Source: Candidatus Firestonebacteria bacterium RIFOXYD2_FULL_39_29
Lineage (GTDB): Bacteria; Oederibacteriota; D2-FULL-39-29
Reading direction: 5' to 3'
Assembly (NCBI GenBank): GCA_001778375.1
Contig: MFGV01000015.1
Location: forward strand, 1 to 51,936
DNA length: 51,936 bases
Shown: positions 1-7,824 of the stretch, in pieces
Position numbering within the stretch: position 1 is the stretch's first letter
Layout of the letters: each line of letters begins with the position of its first letter
Program-made: the position numbers and the translations under genes
Notes under the pieces: model-generated
Told to the model about the DNA's origin: nothing
The model's input: only the letters and a program-made list of their open reading frames with translations
Databases searched by the model: none

Positions 1-2
1 GT

Positions 3-452
3 ACAACGGGTACAAAAGTCCCGATCAGTCAGAGAGCGACTATTACCAACTTAACAAGTAGTCCACTAAACCGGGGGAATTGCAGAGTTGTTATTGAATA
101 TCTTCCTGATGGTAGTATTTTAGCAGAGACTCCATATGAAAATGGGAAAATGTTCGGAACAAAAAAGACGTATTATTTACACAAAAAGATAAATTCTGAA
201 CAGGAATGTACGGATGGACGGGAAATGGGAGAGTATAAGGAATATGATGAGGATGGACACCTTGTTTTTGAAGGTGTTAGAGGAGAGAAATTACAATTTG
301 TAGGAAAAACTAAAAGATACATATACATAAATGGTAAATTAAATGAGATTAGGATTGATGAAGATGGAAATATTCTAAGTAGTGAAAAGTATGATGAAAA
401 TGGCAAATTGATTGAGACAAAAACATACAAAAATAAAACTTTCAAAAAGTAA
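3..452 (+). CDS. MORN/YwqK-type repeat protein, 5' end cut by window edge
   Basis: The frame is open from the first bases of the window to the stop at 452, so the gene is truncated at its 5' end; the ATG at 150 is internal and not a convincing start. The translation has the alternating pattern of the YwqK antitoxin/MORN superfamily, with Y-x-x-D/N-G-x-L followed by strands such as EYLPDGSI, EYDEDGHLVFEG and KYDENGKLIE. These repeats form extended beta-hairpin arrays; in most such proteins the role is unknown and an antitoxin function is rarely shown. A much longer relative starts at 10791. The protein ends in a short basic tail. No signal peptide can be judged because the N-terminus is missing. 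Confidence 0.75.
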   Translation, partial: TTGTKVPISQRATITNLTSSPLNRGNCRVVIEYLPDGSILAETPYENGKMFGTKKTYYLHKKINSEQECTDGREMGEYKEYDEDGHLVFEGVRGEKLQFVGKTKRYIYINGKLNEIRIDEDGNILSSEKYDENGKLIETKTYKNKTFKK

Positions 453-673
453 ATTCTCTTAAAACCCTCAATAAAATCAAGCATTTTCCGGTAAAAACCT
501 TTTGAAATGGTCATGTATTTCTGATATAATCAACTGATTTGAATGATTTTTGGAAAAAGTAAAAAAGATTGTTTTGAAAATAGAACAATTGAGCAATAGA
601 CTGCAATCGAAATAAGGAGTCTGTTTTCTAATGTTCTATTGTTCGATTGCTCTGTTTTTGCAGAAGCAAAAAC

Positions 674-750
674 GGGCCCGTAGCTAAAATGGATATAGCA
701 GTGGTTTCCTAAACCGCGCGCTGGAGGTTCAATTCCTCTCGGGCCCACCA
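674..750 (+). tRNA. tRNA-Arg (anticodon CCU), CCA encoded
   Basis: The cloverleaf can be drawn by hand. The acceptor stem GGGCCCG (674-680) pairs with CGGGCCC (740-746). The D stem is GCTA/TAGC (683-686/696-699). The anticodon stem GTGGT/ACCGC (701-705/713-717) holds the loop TTCCTAA, with anticodon CCT at 708-710. The T stem GGAGG/CCTCT (723-727/735-739) closes the TTCAATT loop. The discriminator is A747 and CCA is encoded at 748-750. Anticodon CCU reads the arginine codon AGG, which is used in this window. Confidence 0.97.
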
Positions 751-814
751 TTTTGCCGAAGGCAAATTTCAATGCATAAGGTTTTTAAAATGTAGGTGGA
801 GGTTACCTTATAAA

Positions 815-849
815 GACACTGGATCCCGTATCTTAGTACGGGATGACAG
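815..849 (-). repeat. Dispersed hairpin repeat (GTCAT...ATCCAGTGTC family), copy 1
   Basis: Read on the minus strand, this copy begins GTCATCCCGTA and ends in ATCCAGTGTC. The 8-bp arms are ATCCCGTA (823-830) and TACGGGAT (837-844). Six more copies lie in the window (9371, 10692, 13670, 33005, 33368, 33462), sharing the flanks but with different, compensating stems. Confidence 0.85.
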
Positions 850-902
850 ATGTGTTTTGCTTTTAATAATATGTTACGAGGTTTTACTTTTACAGACTTT
901 TA

Positions 903-996
903 TCTCGCTCTGTCAACGAATGTTGACAGGTCGATATCATACATAGCGAGAAAAGCTATGCTTATAGACCTTTAAAGACTTTTACGGACGTATAGC
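903..996 (+). repeat. Nested hairpins followed by two 10-bp repeat units before the PHP gene
   Basis: An outer stem TCTCGCT/AGCGAGA (903-909/945-951) encloses a perfect 8-bp hairpin CTGTCAAC/GTTGACAG (910-917/922-929). The right outer arm can instead pair as CATAGC/GCTATG (943-948/955-960), so two folds exclude each other. Downstream, GACCTTTAAA and GACTTTTACG (967-986) belong to the degenerate 10-bp tandem family also seen at 21834 and 39621. This may act as a leader for the operon starting at 1005, or it may simply be repeat debris. Confidence 0.5.
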
Positions 997-1004
997 GAGG
1001 CTTT

Positions 1005-1664
1005 ATGAAAATGATCAGCTTACACAACCACACTATCCACTCTGACGGGGAGCTTATACCGTCGGAATTGGCGCGTCATTGTGAAATAAACGGGTATTCG
1101 TATTTTGGGATTACCGATCACGCGGATTCGTCCAATCTGGAAAGCTTGGTGGCGGGGACAGTACGTGTTTGCCGAGATATTAATAAGTATTTTGCTTCGG
1201 TACAGGCGGTTCCGGGTGTTGAGCTGACCCATGTTGCTCCCAAACAAATATGTTTTCTGGCGAAAGAAGCGAGAAGACTCGGGGCAAAACTGGTGTTGGT
1301 TCACGGGGAGACAATTGCCGAACCGGTAAGGCCGGGGACTAATTTTGAAGCGTTAAACTCCGATATCGATATTCTTGCGCATCCCGGGCTGATCACGAAG
1401 AAAGAGATGGAGCTTGCAAAAAAACGGGGTATTTACATTGAGATCACTACCAAACAGGGGCATTCACTGACGAACGGGCATGTGGCAAAACTTGCTTTGC
1501 AGACAGGCGCAAAAATGGTATTAAGCACGGACAGCCATCGTCAGGGGGAGATTGTTACACTTGCGCAAGGAGTGAAAATAGCGCTCGGAGCGGGACTTAG
1601 CAATGCCCAGACGCTTTTACTTTTAAAAAATACAAAATATATAGCAGAGGAGAAATTAAAATGA
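1005..1664 (+). CDS. PHP-domain phosphoesterase, histidinol-phosphatase-like
   Basis: This 219-residue protein starts with the PHP metal-binding signature: L-H7-N-H9 with D14, then ITDH39AD, a His in LVLVHGE, AHPG near residue 124, and STDSH near residue 175. These residues bind two or three metal ions in the polymerase-and-histidinol-phosphatase fold, which hydrolyses phosphoesters. The length suits stand-alone PHP enzymes of the HisK/YcdX type, and the substrate cannot be read from sequence. It is the first gene of a five-gene operon: its stop overlaps the next ATG by 4 nt. No histidine biosynthesis genes are nearby, so histidinol phosphatase activity is only one possibility. Confidence 0.88.
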   Translation: MKMISLHNHTIHSDGELIPSELARHCEINGYSYFGITDHADSSNLESLVAGTVRVCRDINKYFASVQAVPGVELTHVAPKQICFLAKEARRLGAKLVLVHGETIAEPVRPGTNFEALNSDIDILAHPGLITKKEMELAKKRGIYIEITTKQGHSLTNGHVAKLALQTGAKMVLSTDSHRQGEIVTLAQGVKIALGAGLSNAQTLLLLKNTKYIAEEKLK

Positions 1665-2326
1665 ATAAAGAAAAAGAAGAATTTAAAAAGACGATGCACA
1701 CCGATGAATTGGTTTCTTTCACGGCTAAGGTTGTGGAGTATTTTAGGAACCCGGCGAATACCAAGAAGTGGCTGGATATTCTTTTTTACGTGGTTATTGC
1801 TGTAGTTGCTCTTTTCATGCTGAGAAATTGCCAGGTTAACCGTGATAATACCGTTAAGAATAAGCTCGGGCCTGCGGTATATAAGTTTTATAACGGGGAT
1901 TATGCGGGGGTCGTACCTTTGCTGCAGGATATAGATAAAGACTATCCGAATACTAATTTTACCGGAGAGGCGTTATATTATCTGGGAGAGGCTAATTACC
2001 GTCTCGGGAAATTTGATGCTGCGGCAAAAGCACTTGAAATTGCTAAAAAGAAGAGTGTTCCGGGAGTTATGAAACCGATAATATATATCTCTCTTGCTTA
2101 TTCGTATGAAGAATTAAAGGACTATACAAAAGCGGTTGCAGTTTATGAGGAAGCGCTGAAGAAGTTTAGGGACTATTCAAGCCGTGATGAACTTCTGTCC
2201 AGTCAGGCAAGGTGCCTCAAACTCTCGGGTAAAACCGAAGAAGCTAAGTCAAGATATGAGGAGATTGTTAATAAATATCCGACTTCACCTTTTGTTGATA
2301 ATGCTAAACAGAATATTGGAAGGTAA
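1661..2326 (+). CDS. Membrane-anchored tetratricopeptide-repeat protein
   Basis: 221 residues. A charged cytoplasmic N-terminus is followed by one membrane helix (about residues 38-55, WLDILFYVVIAVVALFML). The remainder holds TPR-like helix pairs, including GEALYYLGEANYRLGKFDAA and AYSYEELKDYTKAVAVYEEA. The layout (single N-terminal helix plus periplasmic TPRs) resembles YfgM-like and YbgF-like envelope scaffolds, but no specific ortholog is claimed. The gene is coupled to the PHP gene by an ATGA overlap and sits 9 nt before the GH57 gene. The role is likely protein-protein contacts in the envelope. Confidence 0.8.
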   Translation: MNKEKEEFKKTMHTDELVSFTAKVVEYFRNPANTKKWLDILFYVVIAVVALFMLRNCQVNRDNTVKNKLGPAVYKFYNGDYAGVVPLLQDIDKDYPNTNFTGEALYYLGEANYRLGKFDAAAKALEIAKKKSVPGVMKPIIYISLAYSYEELKDYTKAVAVYEEALKKFRDYSSRDELLSSQARCLKLSGKTEEAKSRYEEIVNKYPTSPFVDNAKQNIGR

Positions 2327-2335
2327 AGCTTCTTA

Positions 2336-4528
2336 ATGGGCGATAACAGCATTTACATAGCTTTTGTCTGGCACATGCACCAGCCTTATTACAAGGATCT
2401 GGCTACGGGAAAGTATGAAATGCCCTGGGTCCGCCTTCATGGTGCCAAAGATTACCATTTTATGGTTGAACTGCTGGATAAGTATCCGAAAATCAAACAG
2501 ACATTTAACCTTGTGCCTTCTCTTATTTCCCAGCTAAACGATTATGTTTTTAATAATGCGACAGATACAGTATTTGAGTTGACAGAGAAAAAGGCCGCAG
2601 AACTTGATCCGGATGATAAAGCTTTTATATTGTGGAATTGCTTTATGGCTAACTGGGATAATATGATAAAGCCGTACCCTCGGTATTTTGAACTCCTGGA
2701 GAAACGCGGTTATTATGTTTCGCAGAAAGAGCTTCCTGAGATTGCTTTGAGATTTACCGTGCAGGACTATCTTGACCTTCAGGTATGGTTTAACCTCTCC
2801 TGGTTTGATCCTCTTACCGTTGAAAAAGACCCTTTGCTTCTGGCTTTGAAAGCTAAAGGCAGAAAATTTACCGAGACCGACAAGCAAGTGGTTATGACAA
2901 AGCAGAAAGAGCTGCTCGCTAGAATTATTCCAAAATATAAAGAAGTTATGGAGCGCGGACAGATAGAGATTACTACAACCCCTTTTTACCATCCTATTCT
3001 TCCTCTTGTTTATGATACTTCAATTGCAAAGGTCTCACTGCCGCGGCTTAATATGAACTTTACATTTTCTGCTCCGGAAGATGCGGAGGAACAGGTTAAG
3101 CGCGCTGTTATTCTCCATGAGAAAACTTTTGGTGTTAAACCAAAAGGTCTTTGGCCGGCAGAAGGCAGTGTAAGTGAAGATATAATACCGCTTCTTTCCG
3201 GATACGGTATAAAGTGGATCTCTTCGGATGAGGAGATTCTCATGCATTCGCTTAAGATATTCAGCGGTAAAAATAATTATCTTTACAAACCATACATCGT
3301 CAAAAAGAACGGCTCAGAAGTTAATATAATATTCAGGAATAAAGAGCTTGCGGATGCCATTGGCTTTTTGTATTCAAAATGGGATGCGGAAGCAGCCGTA
3401 AATGATTTTATAGAAAAAATATACGGAATAGCAAATTCTACCGACATTCAAAATCCTTTAATAAGCATTATATTAGACGGGGAAAATGCCTGGGAATACT
3501 ATAAGAACAATGCATTGGACTTTTTTAACGTGCTTTATGACAGGCTTTCAAAAGATTCTCGGATACAAACGACAACTGTATCTGATTATCTGGAAAAATT
3601 TCCGCCTAAAGAAACACTTCCTTACCTGTATCCCGGCTCCTGGATAAATCATGATTTTTATATCTGGATTGGGCATGAAGAAGATATTAAAGCCTGGGAT
3701 TATCTGAATAGAGTGCGGCAAGACCTTAATAACTGGAAAGACGAGATAAAAGCAAGGGATCCTGACGCATATGAAAAGATAATGGAGGAAATGCTTATTT
3801 CTGAAGGGAGTGACTGGAACTGGTGGTATGGCGATGATCATTCTTCTGTCCAGGATGAAGAGTTTGACAAACTTTTCAGAAAACACCTTTCTAATATTTA
3901 CGAGTTTGCCGGTAAAAAAGTGCCTCCGTATCTGTTAACTCCGGTGATAAATGATGCAAAAGCCGTAATTCCTCAAATTGCAGTGACAGGTTTTATCAAA
4001 CCGGTTATAGACGGGAAGATAACTAACTTTTATGAGTGGAGCGCGGCCGGAGTATTTGAAGTTATTAAAGCAGGAGCTGCTATCCACCGGGCTGAAACAA
4101 TTACAAAAGCGCTGTATTTTGGTTTTGATAATGCGCAGTTGTATCTAAGAATGGATTTTAATGTGCCTTTATCCGTAGAAAAGTACAAGGATTATAATTT
4201 TGAGATAATAATATTTTGCAGGTATTTTTATAAAATTAGTTTTGACTTGAATAATCTTGGAGGGGATATATTACATGATTTTGCTTCCCAGACTGAAGAT
4301 AAAAAGAATTGGATAAATAAAGAGACAGCAGGTATTAGAATAAAAGCTATAAAGGTGGTGGAAATTGCAATACCTTTTGAAAAACTTTGCCTTCTGGAAG
4401 GCGAGTCAGTAGCTTTTTCTTTTGTTGTAAAAAAAGGTGCGAACGAAATAGAAAAGTGGCCGGTTATGGGGAATATTGTGGTAAATGTGCCGACAAAAGA
4501 TTTTGAATCCATTAACTGGCAGGTGTAA
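2336..4528 (+). CDS. Glycoside hydrolase family 57 (alpha-amylase/amylopullulanase-like)
   Basis: 730 residues. The N-terminus FVWHMHQPYY is the hallmark of GH57 enzymes, which cleave or transfer alpha-1,4/1,6-glucans by a retaining mechanism. The expected nucleophile is E276 in LWPAEGSVSE and the acid/base D381 in ILDGENAWEYY; their 105-residue spacing fits amylopullulanase-type members. A beta-rich C-terminal part (about 550-730, opening PVIDGKITNFYEWSAAG) resembles the accessory carbohydrate-binding domains of these proteins. No signal peptide is visible, so an intracellular role on glycogen or maltodextrin is likely. The next gene begins directly after its stop, so translation is probably coupled. 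Confidence 0.9.
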   Translation: MGDNSIYIAFVWHMHQPYYKDLATGKYEMPWVRLHGAKDYHFMVELLDKYPKIKQTFNLVPSLISQLNDYVFNNATDTVFELTEKKAAELDPDDKAFILWNCFMANWDNMIKPYPRYFELLEKRGYYVSQKELPEIALRFTVQDYLDLQVWFNLSWFDPLTVEKDPLLLALKAKGRKFTETDKQVVMTKQKELLARIIPKYKEVMERGQIEITTTPFYHPILPLVYDTSIAKVSLPRLNMNFTFSAPEDAEEQVKRAVILHEKTFGVKPKGLWPAEGSVSEDIIPLLSGYGIKWISSDEEILMHSLKIFSGKNNYLYKPYIVKKNGSEVNIIFRNKELADAIGFLYSKWDAEAAVNDFIEKIYGIANSTDIQNPLISIILDGENAWEYYKNNALDFFNVLYDRLSKDSRIQTTTVSDYLEKFPPKETLPYLYPGSWINHDFYIWIGHEEDIKAWDYLNRVRQDLNNWKDEIKARDPDAYEKIMEEMLISEGSDWNWWYGDDHSSVQDEEFDKLFRKHLSNIYEFAGKKVPPYLLTPVINDAKAVIPQIAVTGFIKPVIDGKITNFYEWSAAGVFEVIKAGAAIHRAETITKALYFGFDNAQLYLRMDFNVPLSVEKYKDYNFEIIIFCRYFYKISFDLNNLGGDILHDFASQTEDKKNWINKETAGIRIKAIKVVEIAIPFEKLCLLEGESVAFSFVVKKGANEIEKWPVMGNIVVNVPTKDFESINWQV

Positions 4529-6181
4529 ATGAAAAAAATAGGCCTTATAATAGCAGGATCCTTCTTTCTCTTTTCCTGTGCGGTGAAAGAAAATACCTTA
4601 AGAAAAGAAAAAAAAGAGGTTGTTACTGTAATTCCTGTGGAAAAGCCGAAAACTGATATCTTTAAGTATGATGTAAAATGTAAAAATCTTAAAATAGGCG
4701 TTATCCTTCCGCTTGCCGGGGATTCTGCGGGAAACGGCTTGAAAGCTAAAAACGGGGTAGAGCTTGCAATCAGTGTTTTTAATAAACAAAACAATACGGA
4801 GATTACTTCCGTGTATCAGGATACTGAGGGCGGCGAAGATTTGCTTGAGAAATTTTATAAGGTCTCGGCAGAAGATCCGCTCTTTTCGGGTATTGTCGGG
4901 CCTGTCCAGAACAGCTTGCTTCAGAAGGTTAAAACTCTTGCGGAAAACTACAGGCTGGTTACCGTCTCTCCCACTGCGGCGGCTCTCTCAAAGGTTAAAG
5001 GAAATCAGTATTTCTTTTCGGATGCGGTTTATCCTGAAGATGAAGGCAGAGTGATGGCTGAGTTTACTGTAAACACTTTAAAAAAGAAAAAAGCGGCAAT
5101 AATATATCCTTCTAATAATCCCTACGGTAAGGTTTGTGCTCTGGCTTATAAGGAAGAATTAATCAGGCTGGGCGGAGAAGTGACAAAAGAAGAAATGTTT
5201 GAAGAAGGTTCTTTTGATTATAAAGAGCAGATGGTTTCACTCGGCGGGATTGATCCTCATATTATCAAAGATATTATGTCCACAGATAAAAATAATCTTG
5301 AAAGTATTGTTTCCAAACTGGTTACTCAGGTACGTGCTTTCTTGCCGCCGGCTACGGATAAAAAGAGGAACAATTTAGTGCTTGTTAAATTCGTAAATTC
5401 CGGCAGGGATAAAGAACAGCTTTCGGAAGAGACGGATTACGGACAGATAATATCCGAAAAGTTAAGCTACGGGCTCGGGAAATTTAAGGATACGAAACTG
5501 TCTAAACTTGCGGAAGTAAAGGCGCACATTGCAAAAAATGGTTTTGACAAAAAGTCTTTAGCTGCGCATTTTGGGGCGGACCTTGTTGTTACCGGCGAGA
5601 TCTTTGAGAAAAACCCTCTTAGTTATTCCGCAAAGGTTACTTTGGAAAAAATGAATGACAAAAATGTTGTTGATGTGATTTTTGATTTTTCCGTTTCTGA
5701 CAAACTTATAACCAATCCGAACGGGCTTGAGGTGATTTATATGCCTGTGAGTTTGTACGATGCGGAAAGTATTATTTCGCATCTGGTTTTCTTTGAATTA
5801 AAGGTGCCCTATCTCGGAGGGACAGGGCTTAATGATAAAAAATTCATATCTAACATGAAATTAAATGAAAGTGAACTATATTTTACCGCCGGGTTTTATC
5901 CGGGTAGCGCGATCCCGAAAGTTGCCGGTTTTATTCAAGCTTACAAAGATACTTATTTTGAAGAACCTGATTATTATTCTGCGGCAGCTTATGATGCTGC
6001 AAATATATTGCTTCATGCCATAGGCAGAGGCGCCGGCTCAAAAGAAGAAGTAAAAAACGCAATAAGCAATATTTCTTCGATAGATCTTGTTACCGGTGCT
6101 GCGGCTTTCGCTGATGGTGAAATAAAAAAGGATCTGCATATCTTGAGTATATTTGAGAAAGAACTTGTAGAGGTGAAATAA
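4529..6181 (+). CDS. Periplasmic-binding (Peripla_BP_6/LpoA-like) lipoprotein with FlgO-like insertion
   Basis: 550 residues. The signal ends in the lipobox LFSC, with C17 as predicted lipidation site. From about residue 55 (LKIGVILPLAGDSAGNG) it follows the LivK/LpoA type I binding-protein fold: VSPTAAALS, a linker near IIYPSNNPYG, then VIYMPVSLYDAESI and VPYLGGTGL. Lobe 2 is interrupted at about residues 252-400 by a segment resembling FlgO/TolB-N/CsgG-like domains (LVLVKFVNSG, an ISEKLSYGL helix, FGADLVVTGEI, then a strand-rich end). Such inserts are not typical of binding proteins. An LpoA-like envelope role is as likely as ligand uptake, since no ABC permease is adjacent. Confidence 0.78.
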   Translation: MKKIGLIIAGSFFLFSCAVKENTLRKEKKEVVTVIPVEKPKTDIFKYDVKCKNLKIGVILPLAGDSAGNGLKAKNGVELAISVFNKQNNTEITSVYQDTEGGEDLLEKFYKVSAEDPLFSGIVGPVQNSLLQKVKTLAENYRLVTVSPTAAALSKVKGNQYFFSDAVYPEDEGRVMAEFTVNTLKKKKAAIIYPSNNPYGKVCALAYKEELIRLGGEVTKEEMFEEGSFDYKEQMVSLGGIDPHIIKDIMSTDKNNLESIVSKLVTQVRAFLPPATDKKRNNLVLVKFVNSGRDKEQLSEETDYGQIISEKLSYGLGKFKDTKLSKLAEVKAHIAKNGFDKKSLAAHFGADLVVTGEIFEKNPLSYSAKVTLEKMNDKNVVDVIFDFSVSDKLITNPNGLEVIYMPVSLYDAESIISHLVFFELKVPYLGGTGLNDKKFISNMKLNESELYFTAGFYPGSAIPKVAGFIQAYKDTYFEEPDYYSAAAYDAANILLHAIGRGAGSKEEVKNAISNISSIDLVTGAAAFADGEIKKDLHILSIFEKELVEVK

Positions 6182-6182
6182 A

Positions 6183-6560
6183 ATGTCCATCTTTAAAAAG
6201 TTATCTTCCTGGGTGCCGGCTGTTCTGTTTGCCTTTGGTATCTTTTACATGTCATCACGGTCAAATCCCCCGGGTGCCGGTCTTTTTGAATTTATACCAA
6301 ATTCCGACAAGCTTGTGCATATGACCGAATACTTTATATTATCTTCATTAATATACTTTGCCCTTAGAAAGGCTCATAATATAAAGACAAATAAAGCTGT
6401 GCTGGCAGCGGTATTAATTGCTTCTTTATACGGAATGACAGATGAATATCATCAAAGTTTTGTTCCTGAGCGCAGTATGGATATCCTGGATTGGGCCGCA
6501 GATATTGTCGGAGCAATTATTGGCGCGAGTTCGAGATACAAAGTCAGAATAGAAAAATAA
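6183..6560 (+). CDS. VanZ-like family membrane protein
   Basis: 125 residues with about four hydrophobic helices. It has the VanZ-family pattern: an opening helix ending in FYMSSRS, then NSDKLVHMTEYFILS in helix 2, YGMTDEYHQSFVPER before the third helix, and DWAADIVGAIIGA at the end. VanZ relatives are small inner-membrane proteins of mostly unknown function, named for one member giving teicoplanin resistance. The start lies 1 nt after the preceding stop, making this the last gene of the 1005-6560 operon. No resistance function is implied. Confidence 0.85.
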   Translation: MSIFKKLSSWVPAVLFAFGIFYMSSRSNPPGAGLFEFIPNSDKLVHMTEYFILSSLIYFALRKAHNIKTNKAVLAAVLIASLYGMTDEYHQSFVPERSMDILDWAADIVGAIIGASSRYKVRIEK

Positions 6561-6640
6561 TAAAGCAGGTTGAGCTCGACAGTCAGAATATGTAGAGTGC
6601 TGCATTATGTTTTTAAATAATAAACATCACATTATTATAT

Positions 6641-6685
6641 AACCTTATAAACCTTATTAACTTTACAAACTTTATGAACAGGCTT
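6641..6685 (+). repeat. Degenerate 9-bp tandem repeat upstream of a propeller gene
   Basis: Units AACCTTATA, AACCTTATT, AACTTTACA and AACTTTATG follow each other exactly at period 9, with a fifth partial unit AACAGGCTT, ending 17 bases before the ATG at 6703. The same family is at 33542 and 38098. Confidence 0.8.
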
Positions 6686-6702
6686 AAGCAAGGAAACTAC
6701 AG

Positions 6703-7824
6703 ATGAAAAGAATATCATATTTTCCGATGTATATCATATTTGTCTTGCTCGTAAGCTCATCTTTAACCGCTGAGTGGCCGCAATTCAGGGGAAATACTGC
6801 CCAGACAGGGGTAGCATCGGATAAACTCTTAAAATCACTTAAATTACTATGGAGTTATGATACCGGTGCCGAGATAGGTTCTACTCCTGCGCTAACAAAT
6901 ACTTCTGTTCATATCGGGACAGAAGGGAAAAAGTTTCTCTCTCTTGATATTTTAACAGGAAAGAAAAAATGGGAATTTTTCTCTAAAGGTGAGATCTCTT
7001 CTTCGGCTTTGGTCCTGGAAGGAAAAGTATTTTTCGGGGATGAAATGGGTTATTTTTACGCGCTTGATGAAGTCACCGGTAAAGAAATCTGGAGATTTGA
7101 AGAAAAAGACAAGATAATTTCCTCTCCAAATTATGCTTTAAACGGGGTGTTGTTCGGGAGTTATGACGGCAGCTTGTATTTCCTTGACAGAAAAAACGGT
7201 AAGCTTCTTTGGAAATTCGAAACAGAATCTCCCGTCCATGGTTCTCCCGCCGTTTTTGAGAACAGCGTAATTATAGCAGGTTGTGACGGTAACCTCAGGT
7301 TTATTGATATCCCTTCCGGCAAAGAAGAGTTTAATATTTCCCTGGAAAGCAATATCGCGAGTTCGCCTGCCGTGTCCGGCGGTCAGGTATTTATCTCTTC
7401 CTTGACCGGAAAATTCTTTTCTGCTGATATTAAAGACAGAAAAATTATTTGGAACTATTTTAATAAGGAGAATGATCAGTGTTCCTCCTCTCCGGCAGTG
7501 ACAAAAGAGCGTGTAATATTTGGTACCCGCGGCAATTTTTTGCGCTGTCTTAACAAGGAAAACGGGAAGCTTCTCTGGACTTTTACTGCGAAAGAAGGAA
7601 TTGACTCTTCCCCGGTTGTTGTAGAAAGTAAGGAAGGCGAAACCGTATATTTTGGAAGCAGTGACGGGAAAATGTACGGTGTGAAAACCGCGGACGGAAA
7701 AAAAGTATTTGAATATGACACCGGAAGCGCTATTACGGGCTCTCTGTCTGTTTCGGACGGAAGAATAGTCTTTGGTACCTCGGGTGGAATAGTCTATTGC
7801 TTTTCCGGGAAAAAAGAAAAATGA
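6703..7824 (+). CDS. Secreted PQQ-like beta-propeller repeat protein
   Basis: 373 residues with an N-terminal signal peptide, cleavage likely after SSSLTA. The mature part opens EWPQFRGNTAQTG and carries repeated blades with the pattern G-x-(V/I)-x-x-L-D-x-x-(T/N)-G-K-x-x-W (TGKKKWEF, TGKEIWRF, NGKLLWKFE, NGKLLWTF). This is the quinoprotein/BamB-like propeller family. The sequence alone does not show a bound PQQ, and many such proteins act as scaffolds. It is coupled to the next propeller gene by an ATGA overlap. The protein is presumably periplasmic. Confidence 0.88.
   Translation: MKRISYFPMYIIFVLLVSSSLTAEWPQFRGNTAQTGVASDKLLKSLKLLWSYDTGAEIGSTPALTNTSVHIGTEGKKFLSLDILTGKKKWEFFSKGEISSSALVLEGKVFFGDEMGYFYALDEVTGKEIWRFEEKDKIISSPNYALNGVLFGSYDGSLYFLDRKNGKLLWKFETESPVHGSPAVFENSVIIAGCDGNLRFIDIPSGKEEFNISLESNIASSPAVSGGQVFISSLTGKFFSADIKDRKIIWNYFNKENDQCSSSPAVTKERVIFGTRGNFLRCLNKENGKLLWTFTAKEGIDSSPVVVESKEGETVYFGSSDGKMYGVKTADGKKVFEYDTGSAITGSLSVSDGRIVFGTSGGIVYCFSGKKEK

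Noticed and set aside
530-772. Open frame of 80 codons on the minus strand over the tRNA
   Set aside because: It is antisense to the tRNA-Arg gene and its spacer, with no family pattern.
4228-4794. 188-codon open frame on the minus strand
   Set aside because: It spans the GH57 and binding-protein junction in antisense and shows no motif or ribosome site.
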